From JBAZMA01 sp041649995 (GTDB lineage Bacteria > Omnitrophota > Gorgyraeia > Velamenicoccales > Velamenicoccaceae), in the NCBI GenBank assembly GCA_041649995.1, contig JBAZMA010000001.1, forward strand, positions 186,001 to 250,000: DNA of 64,000 nucleotides, written 5' to 3'. Numbering within the stretch: the first letter of the stretch is position 1; each line of letters starts with the position of its first letter. The position numbers and the translations under genes are program-made. Below are positions 1 to 7,321 of the stretch, piece after piece. The notes beneath the pieces are model-generated. The model had not been told where the DNA came from, ran no database searches, and saw only the letters and a program-made list of their open reading frames with translations.

Positions 1-25
1 TGCATTATTCAAGCGGCATAGTAAA

Positions 26-415
26 ATGATTTCCATGACAGCGTTCCAGACATCAAAAAAGGTCCTGGTGGCGGATGATGAAGAGGATATCTGTCTTTAT
101 CTGAAAAGATACCTTGAGAGGAAAAAGTTGAAGGTGACCACGGCCTTTGACGGGCAGCAGGCCAAAAAGCTTATTGAACAGGATGTCTTTGATTTTTTGC
201 TCCTGGATTGCAGCATGCCGAATTTGACCGGTTTGGAACTGATCCAGGGGGCGCGTGCCCGCAATCCCAGGGCGAAGATCGTCCTTATTTCAGCATTTCC
301 CGCCATCAATGAGGATATTGTTCAGAAGCTGGGCGGGGACATGTTTATTCATAAACCCATAGAACTGGAAGAGATCGACGCGATCTTCGCGCCGGCTGGC
401 CCGGAGTTGTCATGA
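26..415 (+). CDS. Single-domain response regulator (receiver only)
   Basis: A 129-residue CheY-like receiver domain with no output domain. The acidic pair D17-D18 lies in VADDEED, the likely phospho-acceptor is D61 in LLLDCSMPN, the switch serine is in IVLISAFP and the conserved lysine is in IHKP, so phosphorylation should work. It probably relays a histidine-kinase signal to a partner protein. No cognate kinase is adjacent. The frame is open to the window edge, so an earlier start is possible; the ATG at 26 or at 35 fits the family's usual N-terminus. Its stop overlaps the next start (ATGA), so it is translationally coupled to the cyclophilin gene. Confidence 0.85.
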   Translation: MISMTAFQTSKKVLVADDEEDICLYLKRYLERKKLKVTTAFDGQQAKKLIEQDVFDFLLLDCSMPNLTGLELIQGARARNPRAKIVLISAFPAINEDIVQKLGGDMFIHKPIELEEIDAIFAPAGPELS

Positions 416-963
416 AAAAAATCTTCTTTTTTCTCACATGTTTGGCTATTACAGGGAGCGTACTCATGCCGTCATCCGCACAGACCCCGTCCGCGGGGAA
501 GCACGTCATTGTGAAGACGAACCAGGGGGACATCGAGCTGGAGCTTTTCGAGGCAGAGGCGCCTCTGGCATGCAAGAATTTTATCGGGCTTTCCCAAAAA
601 GGGTATTATGACGGGGTTATTTTCCATCGGGTCATCAAGGGCTTTATGATCCAGGGGGGCGATCCCACAGGAACGGGAATGGGCGGAGAGTCCATTTACG
701 GGAAACCTTTTGAAGACGAAGTGAAGAACTCGCTGGCCTTTGACCGGCCGGGCGTCCTGGCCATGGCCAACGCAGGGCCAGGCACCAACGGCAGTCAGTT
801 TTTTATCACGACAGCGCCCACGCCCTGGCTGAACGGGCATCATACGATTTTCGGCAGTGTCGTCAAGGGTTATGACGTGGTCCAGAAGATCGAATCCACC
901 CCTGTGGATTCCTCTGATAAACCGCTCAGAGAGCAGAAGATATTGGGCGTCCAGGTCCTCTAG
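412..963 (+). CDS. Exported cyclophilin-type peptidyl-prolyl isomerase
   Basis: A 183-residue cyclophilin that catalyses proline cis-trans isomerisation to help fold exported proteins. The N-terminus is a Sec signal peptide (MKKIFFFLTC, hydrophobic core, cleavage after about PSSA). The mature part carries the hallmark FHRVIKGFMIQGGDPTGTG, then GTNGSQFFIT and a WLNGHHTIFG segment, and has the length of bacterial single-domain cyclophilins. The expected location is the periplasm. The start codon overlaps the preceding response-regulator stop. No terminator is visible after the stop. Confidence 0.93.
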   Translation: MKKIFFFLTCLAITGSVLMPSSAQTPSAGKHVIVKTNQGDIELELFEAEAPLACKNFIGLSQKGYYDGVIFHRVIKGFMIQGGDPTGTGMGGESIYGKPFEDEVKNSLAFDRPGVLAMANAGPGTNGSQFFITTAPTPWLNGHHTIFGSVVKGYDVVQKIESTPVDSSDKPLREQKILGVQVL

Positions 964-1196
964 GGTTTCTAAGAGGGTTTAGCCGGAGTTGAGGTTGCCG
1001 GGCGATGAGGCTTTAGGCAGCGCCTTTCGTGTTTTCCATGGCTTCCATCTTCAAAAAGTTGTTCCCGCAAGGATTAAAGCCAGCTTTGAGAAAAAGAGCA
1101 GCATCCTGTCTTGTTCCCGTCAGAGGTCAAATCCGGCATCAAACCGTCCTATCCTGAAACAAGAGCAAGTTCATGGTTTTCATGACGAGGTGTCCC
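964..1196. other. Intergenic stretch without recognisable gene
   Basis: These 233 bases separate the cyclophilin from the redoxin-like gene. A short open frame (989-1204) has no family resemblance and no good ribosome site. I see no clear promoter, terminator or repeat. Confidence 0.5.
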
Positions 1197-1673
1197 ATGG
1201 CTGAATTCCTTGTGGAAGAACGCGCGCTCATTCCTTCCTTTCATTTGTCGGGCAGGCAGGGAGTGTTCGATTCCTCCGTTTATAAACGTAAAAAAAATCT
1301 GGTCCTTTTCTTTTTGACTGAGCCTGACGCGATGTTTCTCATGGGCCTGGATGAGGCATCCGCGGCCTTCCGGCAGGAGAATGCCGAAATTGCCGTCATC
1401 ACTCCTTTGTCTATGGCCGCCATCCAGGAGTTTCATAAGAAGAACCGCCTTGGTTTTCCCCTGCTTTGCGATGAAGGCGGGGAGGTGACCGCTAAATTCC
1501 TTGCCCTGGCGGCGGGAGAAAAAGCGGCGGCCCTTTTTATCACGGATCGTTACGGCGAGATTTATTTCCGGTATCTTGCGGCCCAGAACAGCGATTTGCC
1601 GCCGTTTGAGGATATCACCAAGTCCCTGAATTTTATTGAAAGCCAGTGCCCGGAATGCGGAGGCTTGGGGTAG
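1197..1673 (+). CDS. Redoxin (AhpC/TSA-like) protein lacking the peroxidatic cysteine
   Basis: A 158-residue protein with a thioredoxin-like fold of the peroxiredoxin/redoxin type: FHLSGRQG at the start of the domain, a strand LVLFFLTEPDA, and later LLCDEGGEVTAKF and ALFITDRYGEI. Where peroxiredoxins carry P-x3-T-x2-C there is no cysteine, so peroxidase chemistry by the usual residue is unlikely. A CPEC pair stands near the C-terminus (ESQCPECGG) and could be a metal or redox site. The ATG at 1197 is preferred over one 24 bases upstream because GACGAGG precedes it at normal distance. The next gene starts 3 bases after the stop, suggesting an operon with the exporter. Confidence 0.6.
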   Translation: MAEFLVEERALIPSFHLSGRQGVFDSSVYKRKKNLVLFFLTEPDAMFLMGLDEASAAFRQENAEIAVITPLSMAAIQEFHKKNRLGFPLLCDEGGEVTAKFLALAAGEKAAALFITDRYGEIYFRYLAAQNSDLPPFEDITKSLNFIESQCPECGGLG

Positions 1674-1675
1674 CC

Positions 1676-2587
1676 ATGCAGAATGTGATCGAAGCGCAGG
1701 GGATCGGAAAGTCCTACGGGGCCGTGAAGGCTGTGCGCAAGCTGGACTTTCAGGTGAAGCCGGGGGAATGTTTCGGGCTTCTGGGGCCTAACGGCGCGGG
1801 CAAAACAACCGCGGTCCGCATGACGCATTGTTTTATCCGCCCCACCCGGGGCAGCCTTTACGTTCTGGGATGCGATGTGTTGAGCGAACCCCGGAAGATC
1901 AAGGCCGGCATCGGCGTCTGTCCGCAGGAAAACAACCTGGACCCGGATCTCAATGTCTGGGATAATCTGCGCGTGTTCGCCAGATATTTTGACATCACCG
2001 GACGCGAGGTCGAGAAGCGGTGTGAAGACCTTCTTCATTTCATAGGGCTTTTTCCCAAAAGAAAGGCGTCGGTGGAGGAGTTGTCCGGAGGAATGAAGCG
2101 GAGGCTGATGATGATCCGCTCTCTTTTGAACAAACCGAAATTGCTCATTCTGGATGAACCCACAACAGGGCTTGACCCTCAGGCCAGGCACCAGATCTGG
2201 GAAACGATCACGCAGGTCAAGACCCAGGGGACATCCGTGTTGTTGACGACGCATTATATGGAAGAGGCCCAGCACCTTTGCGACAGGCTCCTGATCATGG
2301 ACCAGGGCCGGGTGATCAAGGAGGGAAGACCGAAGGACCTTATCGCGCAAAATACGGCCAGACATGTTGTCGAAATTTCGGGAGCGGATTCTTCTGTCGC
2401 CGATCTTCTGCGGGAACTCAGGTTGTCCTTTGAAAAGTCCGCCACCCATTATTATGTCTTTACGGAATCCGGCATGGATACCTATCAGGCGCTTGCCTCG
2501 CGGTTCGGAGAGGAAAAATGCCTTTTGCGCATGGCCAACCTTGAAGATGTGTTTCTGAAGGTGACCGGAAGGAATTTGAGAGAATAG
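1676..2587 (+). CDS. ABC exporter ATPase, NodI/DrrA type
   Basis: A 303-residue ABC ATPase. Walker A is GPNGAGKTT (37-45), signature LSGGMKRR, Walker B LLILDEPTTGLDP, and the switch histidine is in LLTTHYMEE. The roughly 80-residue C-terminal extension ends in the ANLEDVFLKVTGRNL motif typical of the NodI/daunorubicin-resistance group, which powers export of lipo-oligosaccharides, drugs or glycolipids through an ABC-2 permease. The partner permease follows after a 60-base gap filled by a heptad repeat. The start at 1676 is chosen because the frame upstream overlaps the previous gene. Confidence 0.9.
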   Translation: MQNVIEAQGIGKSYGAVKAVRKLDFQVKPGECFGLLGPNGAGKTTAVRMTHCFIRPTRGSLYVLGCDVLSEPRKIKAGIGVCPQENNLDPDLNVWDNLRVFARYFDITGREVEKRCEDLLHFIGLFPKRKASVEELSGGMKRRLMMIRSLLNKPKLLILDEPTTGLDPQARHQIWETITQVKTQGTSVLLTTHYMEEAQHLCDRLLIMDQGRVIKEGRPKDLIAQNTARHVVEISGADSSVADLLRELRLSFEKSATHYYVFTESGMDTYQALASRFGEEKCLLRMANLEDVFLKVTGRNLRE

Positions 2588-2590
2588 AGG

Positions 2591-2639
2591 TTGCTTGTGG
2601 CTTGTGGCGTATGGCCAAGAGCGAAGGGCAAAGGGGAAG
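2591..2639. repeat. Degenerate 7-nt periodic array A
   Basis: Seven successive 7-mers fill the gap between the ATPase stop and the permease ribosome site: ttgcttg, tggcttg, tggcgta, tggccaa, gagcgaa, gggcaaa, ggggaag. Related words recur in the arrays at 4424, 56512 and 58524. The last units supply the purine-rich ribosome site of the permease. Confidence 0.65.
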
Positions 2640-2647
2640 ATGAAACC

Positions 2648-3442
2648 ATGAGGCGTTTTGGAGTTCTTACGAATTTAAGCTGGCGGTGCCTGCGGGTCTG
2701 GCAGAGGAATTTCGACGTTTATAAGGCGACATGGAAGGTGAATTTTATTCCGCCGCTTTTGGAGCCCATTTTGTATCTGTTCGCTTTCGGCATCGGTATG
2801 GGAGGGCTTATTCATGACGTGATTTACGCCCAAGCCCCGGTCTCCTATCTTAAGTTCCTGGCCCCCGGCCTTGTGGCCGCGGCTGTCATGAACCACGGAT
2901 TTTTTGAAACAACCTACGCCTCGTTTGTGCGCATGTATTTTCAAAAAACCTTCGACGCCATTCTTTCGACGCCCCTGATGCTGGAGGATGTTATTTTCGG
3001 AGAATTGCTTTGGGGCGCCACCAAAGCTTTTATGGCATCTGTCATCATGTTTTTGGTCGTCGCGGCCCTGGGGTTGATCTCGATGCCGTCGGGCCTCTGG
3101 ATCCTGCCGCTGGCCTTTCTGGCGGGGATGGCCTTTTCCGGCCTGGGTATGTGTTTTACGGCCGTCGTCAAGAACATCGAGATGTTTAATTTTCCGGTGT
3201 TCCTGTTCATCACGCCGATGTTTTTGCTCAGCGGCGTCTTTTTTCCCTTGGATACCCTGCCCGCGTGGGCGCAGAGATCCGCGTTTGTTTTTCCTTTGAC
3301 ATACCTTGTTTCCGCTTCGCGCGCCCTCGCGTTCGGCAGGCCTCACCCCGGTCTGGCCGGCGATGTTTTGGTCCTTGCTTTGATCGCGGGGGCTTCTTGT
3401 TACGGCAGCATCCTCTTGATGAAGAAGCGGCTGGAGAAATAA
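2648..3442 (+). CDS. ABC-2 type permease, NodJ-like
   Basis: A 264-residue integral membrane protein of the ABC-2 family, with about six hydrophobic segments including LEPILYLFAFGIGMGGLI, FLAPGLVAAAVMNHGFF, AFMASVIMFLVVAALGL and a terminal region near LTYLVSASRALAFG. The N-terminal RRFGVLTNLSWRCLRVWQRN helix and the length fit NodJ-type partners of the upstream ATPase. Together they form an inner-membrane exporter; the substrate cannot be read from sequence. The ATG at 2648 is chosen because GGGGAAGA lies just upstream, and because the 19 extra codons of the longer frame are encoded by heptad repeat sequence. Confidence 0.85.
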   Translation: MRRFGVLTNLSWRCLRVWQRNFDVYKATWKVNFIPPLLEPILYLFAFGIGMGGLIHDVIYAQAPVSYLKFLAPGLVAAAVMNHGFFETTYASFVRMYFQKTFDAILSTPLMLEDVIFGELLWGATKAFMASVIMFLVVAALGLISMPSGLWILPLAFLAGMAFSGLGMCFTAVVKNIEMFNFPVFLFITPMFLLSGVFFPLDTLPAWAQRSAFVFPLTYLVSASRALAFGRPHPGLAGDVLVLALIAGASCYGSILLMKKRLEK

Positions 3443-3488
3443 AGCCGCGTTCTCCCCGCAGCTCTTAACGCTGTTAATCCTTTTTCCC

Positions 3489-4397
3489 ATGAAAGAGATC
3501 CCTGTTTTTCCTGAGACAAAACCGCTGGGGCTTCAAGACAAGCCGCTTTTGGACCATTTTTTCAGGCTTTATCCTCCCGTGGTTTCCGAATATACTTTTT
3601 CCAATCTTTTCGCCTGGCGCCACGCTTATGAATTTTGTCTTTCGAGGATCGACGAAGCCCTTTTGGTTGTTTCATGCCAGGGCGGGGCTTTGAGTATTTT
3701 TGATCCCCTGATGCCTTCGGGCCCAGGCAAACGGCGCATCGCCCTTGCCGCCGCCCGGGCCGCGGGCGGGTTTAAGAACGTTCGTTTTATCCGGCTTCCT
3801 GAAGATACCGCCCTGTCTTTGAGGCAGGAGAAGGCTTTTGTCCTGGAAGAGGACGCCGACCAGTTCGATTACGTCTACCGCGCAAAAGACCTGGTGGCGC
3901 TCCAGGGCGCCGCTTATGACGGGAAGCGGAATTTTATCCGGCGCTTCAAGGACAACTATGATTACGAGTTTTTGTCTTTACGAAAAGAGAACCTGAAGGA
4001 TTGTTTTTATTTCGAAGAAGAGTGGTGCCAGGCCAAAGATTGTCAGCGGGCCGAAGGCCTTGAAAAAGAGCGACAGGCCATGCATCAGATGCTGGAGCAT
4101 TTCGAACAGCTGGGGATCAGGGGTGCCATGCTTCGCATCCAGGGAAAGGTCGAAGCCGTGACTCTGGGCGAACCGCTGAATCCTCAAACGTTTGTTGTCC
4201 ATATCGAAAAGGCCAACGGCCGCTTCACGGGTATTTATCAGGCCATCAACCAGATGTTTTGCGAACAGGCGGCCCGTGACTATCAATTCATCAACAGGGA
4301 GCAGGACCTGGGTATTGCGGGCTTGCGCAAAGCCAAGCAATCCTATCATCCCGCTTTTCTGGTGAAGAAATATACGGCAACTGTGACGCAACGGTAG
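3489..4397 (+). CDS. DUF2156 family protein (acyltransferase-like fold)
   Basis: A 302-residue soluble protein of the DUF2156 family, related to the C-terminal domain of lysylphosphatidylglycerol synthases (duplicated GNAT-like fold). Indicators are the N-terminal DHFFRLYPPVVSEYTFSNLF segment, the central KRNFIRRFKDNYDYEF and the C-terminal INREQDLGIAGLRKAKQSY followed by HPAFLVKKY. Members may transfer an aminoacyl or acyl group, but the reaction is not established. There is no signal peptide or membrane segment. No Shine-Dalgarno sequence is evident before the ATG. Confidence 0.75.
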   Translation: MKEIPVFPETKPLGLQDKPLLDHFFRLYPPVVSEYTFSNLFAWRHAYEFCLSRIDEALLVVSCQGGALSIFDPLMPSGPGKRRIALAAARAAGGFKNVRFIRLPEDTALSLRQEKAFVLEEDADQFDYVYRAKDLVALQGAAYDGKRNFIRRFKDNYDYEFLSLRKENLKDCFYFEEEWCQAKDCQRAEGLEKERQAMHQMLEHFEQLGIRGAMLRIQGKVEAVTLGEPLNPQTFVVHIEKANGRFTGIYQAINQMFCEQAARDYQFINREQDLGIAGLRKAKQSYHPAFLVKKYTATVTQR

Positions 4398-4423
4398 GAA
4401 CGATAGTTCAAAGGGTACAATAT

Positions 4424-4675
4424 AGCTTATGGCTGTTAGCTAGTGGCTTAATTTCCAAATCCCAATTCTTCATTCGGTTTCTGATTTCTCAAATCAGATA
4501 TCGGATTTCCGAATTCCGATTTCGTTTTTGCCATATGCCATTCGCTTACGCTATAAGCCCATTCGTCCTTTGTGCTTTCGTCTCTCGGTTTCTATGGACT
4601 GTGGCCCGTGGCCTGTCACTGATTCCGTCCTTCGTGTTTTCGTCTCTCGTCCTTCGGCTTTCGTGGTTGGAGCCG
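4424..4675. repeat. Degenerate 7-nt periodic array B
   Basis: Most of the 323-base gap before the next gene can be read as contiguous 7-mers whose content drifts through blocks: GGC words (ggctgtt, agctagt, ggcttaa), then TCTGATT words (tctgatt, tctcaaa, tcagata, tcggatt, tccgaat, tccgatt), then GCC words (tgccata, tgccatt, cgcttac, gctataa, gcccatt), then CGT words (cgtcctt, tgtgctt, tcgtctc, tcggttt and later cgtctct, cgtcctt, cggcttt). The same block order appears in the array at 56512. It contains no supportable gene. Confidence 0.7.
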
Positions 4676-4685
4676 TTCTTGTCTG

Positions 4686-4714
4686 TTGCCGCCCGGCCGC
4701 TAACTGGTTATAAT
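4686..4714 (+). promoter_or_regulatory. Promoter, start codon at predicted +1
   Basis: TTGCCG, 17 bp, TATAAT. The -10 ends 6 bases before the ATG at 4721, so transcription should begin at or within a base or two of the start codon. No ribosome site fits between them. Confidence 0.75.
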
Positions 4715-4720
4715 ACTGTC

Positions 4721-5092
4721 ATGGATATCAGGTTTTCCATAGGGTCTTTGCAGATGGAAGCGAAGCTGAATGATTCTTCCACTGCCCGGTTGATCGCAAG
4801 CCGCCTTCCTTTTGACGCTAAGGCCGAATTATGGGGCAAGGAGGTTTATTTTTACATTGGCCCTAAGGTAGAGCTGGAACCGGCGTACGCGGCCGATGTC
4901 GTGGAAGCCGGCGATGTGGCTTACTGGCCGCAAGGCCCCTGTTTGTGTCTGTTTTTTGGCCCGACGCCCTCCAGCCGCGATGGCAAGATTATGCCGGCCA
5001 GCGCGGTCACGGTCCTGGGCCGTCTGACGGGAGAGATTAAACAGTTGGAAAAAGTAAAGGACGGGGATTCCGTCAAAGTGGAGAGGGTATGA
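4721..5092 (+). CDS. Cyclophilin-like fold protein (TM1367 type)
   Basis: A 123-residue protein resembling the small cyclophilin-like family typified by Thermotoga TM1367. Features are MDIRFSIGSLQMEAKLNDS, then ASRLPFDAKAELWGKEVYF, EAGDVAYWPQGPCLCLFFGP and SAVTVLGRLTGEIKQLEKV. The fold matches isomerases but catalytic activity in this group is unproven. It lacks a signal peptide. The start at 4721 is favoured over the longer frame because upstream codons come from heptad repeats and the promoter -10 sits at 4709-4714. Its stop overlaps the rmuC start (ATGA). Confidence 0.7.
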   Translation: MDIRFSIGSLQMEAKLNDSSTARLIASRLPFDAKAELWGKEVYFYIGPKVELEPAYAADVVEAGDVAYWPQGPCLCLFFGPTPSSRDGKIMPASAVTVLGRLTGEIKQLEKVKDGDSVKVERV

Positions 5093-6243
5093 CTATTTTA
5101 TCAGCGGTCTTTGCGGGTGTGATTGCCGGCGTTGTTCTTGTTGTTTGCGTTTTCTGGCTGAAGAATATCTTCGGCCGCAGGGAATCCGACCAAAAGCGGA
5201 TCACCGATGCGGTGGACCAGATGAAAGGGACTTTCGCGGCCCTGTCGCTGGAGGCGTTATCCAAAAACAGCGAGGAGTTTTTAAAACTGGCGCATGAGAA
5301 ATTCCAGGGTTTAAGCCTGATGAATGAAAAGGACCTCTCTGGAAAAAAGGAGCTCATCGACAGAAGTCTTCAGGAGATGAAAAGCGAGCTGACGCGCGTC
5401 AAGGAACTCATGGACGGGCTGGAAAAGGACCGCATTCATAAATTCACGCAGTTGGCGCAGAACCTAAGCGTCATGAGCGAGCAGACCTCCCGGCTGCAGG
5501 AAACGACGGACCAGCTGAAAACAGCGCTGGCCAGCACGAAAGCCATAGGCCAGTGGGGAGAGCGGATGGCCGAAGATGTCCTGAGGCTCGCGGGTTTTGT
5601 GGAGGGTATCAATTACGCCAAACAAAAGACGCAGGGTTCCTGCCGGCCCGATTACACGTTTTTTCTTCCCCAGGGGCTGCGGTTGAACATGGACGTGAAG
5701 TTTCCTCTCATGAACTATCAGAGGTTTTTTGAAGCCAAGTCAGAGATGGAAAAAGATTCTTTCAAGACGCAGTTCCTGCGTGACGTGCGTCAGCGCATCA
5801 AGGAAGTCACGACGAGGGATTATATCGACCCGCAGGAAAAAACCCTCGATTACGTCATCGTCTTTATTCCCAATGAGCAGGTCTATTCCTTTATCAATCA
5901 GAACGACAGGATGGTCCTGGATGAGGCCATGAAACAGCGGGTGATCTTTTGTTCGCCCTTGACGCTCTACGCAATTCTCGCGGTCATCCGCCAGGCCATG
6001 GATATGTTCCGCCTGGAAGGAACGACGCGGCAGATCTTCGCCGTGCTGGAGGCTTTCAAAAAACAATACACCGCGTTTTGCGCGTCCCTGGAAAAAATGG
6101 GAGAACGGCTTTCGGACGCGCAGAAGGAATACGAATCACTTTTGACCACGCGAAAAGGACAGCTTGACCGGCAGCTCAAAAAGATAGAGGAATTACGCCA
6201 GACGGATGAGCAGGCCCTGCTGGAAGAAGGTTATGGACATTGA
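5089..6243 (+). CDS. rmuC: RmuC-family protein, DNA rearrangement limiting
   Basis: A 384-residue RmuC homologue. One N-terminal transmembrane helix (ILSAVFAGVIAGVVLVVCVF) is followed by a long coiled coil (about 45-150) and the PD-(D/E)XK-like RmuC core: IGQWGERMAEDVLRLAGF, RPDYTFFLPQG, MDVKFPLMNYQRF, LDYVIVFIPNEQVYSFI and VIFCSPLTLYAILAVIRQA. RmuC limits recombination at inverted repeats in E. coli; the mechanism is unclear. That role may matter in a genome carrying palindromes like those at 56 kb, which is inference. The 3' end overlaps the next gene. Confidence 0.93.
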   Translation: MTILSAVFAGVIAGVVLVVCVFWLKNIFGRRESDQKRITDAVDQMKGTFAALSLEALSKNSEEFLKLAHEKFQGLSLMNEKDLSGKKELIDRSLQEMKSELTRVKELMDGLEKDRIHKFTQLAQNLSVMSEQTSRLQETTDQLKTALASTKAIGQWGERMAEDVLRLAGFVEGINYAKQKTQGSCRPDYTFFLPQGLRLNMDVKFPLMNYQRFFEAKSEMEKDSFKTQFLRDVRQRIKEVTTRDYIDPQEKTLDYVIVFIPNEQVYSFINQNDRMVLDEAMKQRVIFCSPLTLYAILAVIRQAMDMFRLEGTTRQIFAVLEAFKKQYTAFCASLEKMGERLSDAQKEYESLLTTRKGQLDRQLKKIEELRQTDEQALLEEGYGH

Positions 6244-6460
6244 AGTCAAAGTCATCACCAGGGCCTCACGCAACCACGTCGTTGAGGAAGCGCCCGGGCG
6301 TCTGCGGGTCTATCTGACAAAAGCGCCGGAAAAAGGCAAGGCCAACAAGGCCTTGATCGACCTGGTCGCGGAATATTTTTCCGTCCGTAAGTCCGATGTC
6401 GTCATCAAGAAAGGGCTCCATTCTTCCCTGAAGCTTCTTTTGGTCCCCGGTCCTGCTTGA
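6233..6460 (+). CDS. DUF167 family protein (YggU-like)
   Basis: A 75-residue DUF167 protein: VKVITRASRNHV, GRLRVYLTKAPEKGKANKAL and the C-terminal SDVVIKKGLHSSLKLLLV are the standard family blocks. Function is unknown, though the family is broadly conserved and structured. The ATG at 6233, inside the 3' end of rmuC, begins exactly where family members begin (MDIEVKV), and a purine-rich GGAAGAAGG precedes it. Confidence 0.85.
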   Translation: MDIEVKVITRASRNHVVEEAPGRLRVYLTKAPEKGKANKALIDLVAEYFSVRKSDVVIKKGLHSSLKLLLVPGPA

Positions 6461-6485
6461 TTTCAATTCACAAGTTTATTGCCCC

Positions 6486-7256
6486 ATGTCTCAACCTCTG
6501 ATCCTTAAAAAAGAGAAATTCTCTTACAGGCTGGACTTTCTGGAAGATTTGGGCGCGCGCGCTATTTTTACGACAAAACCTCTGGATTTGAGCCTGGGGC
6601 ATTCGCGCAGGGCCGCCTCTTTCAAAAAGCTGGCCATTGACCCTGCCTGTCTTGTCTGCCCATCGCAGGTCCATGGGGCCAGGATCGCTCTTGTGACGCA
6701 AAGGCACGCGGGCGCCGGGGCCCTGGAGGCCTGCGGCGCGATTACCGCCACCGATGCCCTGGTCACCTCGGTTGAGGGCCTGAGTATTTGCGTCCTGACA
6801 GCCGATTGTCTTCCGGTTTTTGTCTTGGATACGCATCAGAAGGCCGCGGCTGTCATTCACGCAGGCTGGAAAGGCCTTCAACAGGGCATCCTTTCCCGGA
6901 CCCTGCGCGTGATGGCCGATGAATTCTCGAGCAGGCCGCGGGATCTGCTGGCGGCCTTCGGGCCGTCGATAAGGCCGTGCTGTTACCGCGTAGGGCGCGA
7001 GTTCTTTTCGTATTTTCCGGGCTTTATCCGGGACCGCGGCGCCCAGGGGATTTTTATGGACTTGCCGGGACGGGCGCGCTCAGAGTTGGAAGCTCTCGGC
7101 ATTGGGGAAAACAGGATATTTGACAGCGGGTTATGCACCTGCTGCCGGCCGGATTTCCATTCTTTCCGCCGGGAAGGACGCCGGGCGGGCCGCGTGATGT
7201 CCCTTGTGAGCCTTCTGCCTTCCTCAAAAAAATGCCAGCGTCTTAAGGCGCATTGA
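6486..7256 (+). CDS. pgeF: Polyphenol oxidase / purine nucleoside phosphorylase (YfiH, LACC1 family)
   Basis: A 256-residue member of the YfiH/DUF152 family, multicopper-like enzymes now assigned purine nucleoside phosphorylase, adenosine deaminase and peptidoglycan-editing activities. The metal-site blocks are present: PSQVHGARI, VLTADCLPVFVLD, VIHAGWKGLQQGIL, AFGPSIRPCCYRVG and the terminal LCTCCRPDFHSFRR. It is cytoplasmic. No Shine-Dalgarno sequence is visible. The following promoter overlaps its stop codon. Confidence 0.88.
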   Translation: MSQPLILKKEKFSYRLDFLEDLGARAIFTTKPLDLSLGHSRRAASFKKLAIDPACLVCPSQVHGARIALVTQRHAGAGALEACGAITATDALVTSVEGLSICVLTADCLPVFVLDTHQKAAAVIHAGWKGLQQGILSRTLRVMADEFSSRPRDLLAAFGPSIRPCCYRVGREFFSYFPGFIRDRGAQGIFMDLPGRARSELEALGIGENRIFDSGLCTCCRPDFHSFRREGRRAGRVMSLVSLLPSSKKCQRLKAH

Positions 7257-7281
7257 ACAGGTTTTGCATTCATGGTATGAT
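7253..7281 (+). promoter_or_regulatory. Promoter for thioredoxin-ferritin gene
   Basis: TTGAAC, 17 bp, TATGAT. The predicted +1 near 7288 rules out the ATG codons at 7277 and 7280 and supports the ATG at 7322, which has AAAGGCGG 8 bases upstream. Confidence 0.65.
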
Positions 7282-7321
7282 GGATAAAAGCAGGGAAACG
7301 ATAACAAAGGCGGACAAAAGC

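Noticed and set aside
989..1204. A 71-codon frame after the cyclophilin gene
   Set aside because: No family features or ribosome site, and it overlaps the better-supported start at 1197.
4528..4720. Open frames through the heptad array and an N-terminal extension of the cyclophilin-like gene
   Set aside because: Codons arise from 7-nt repeats and the promoter -10 lies downstream of them.
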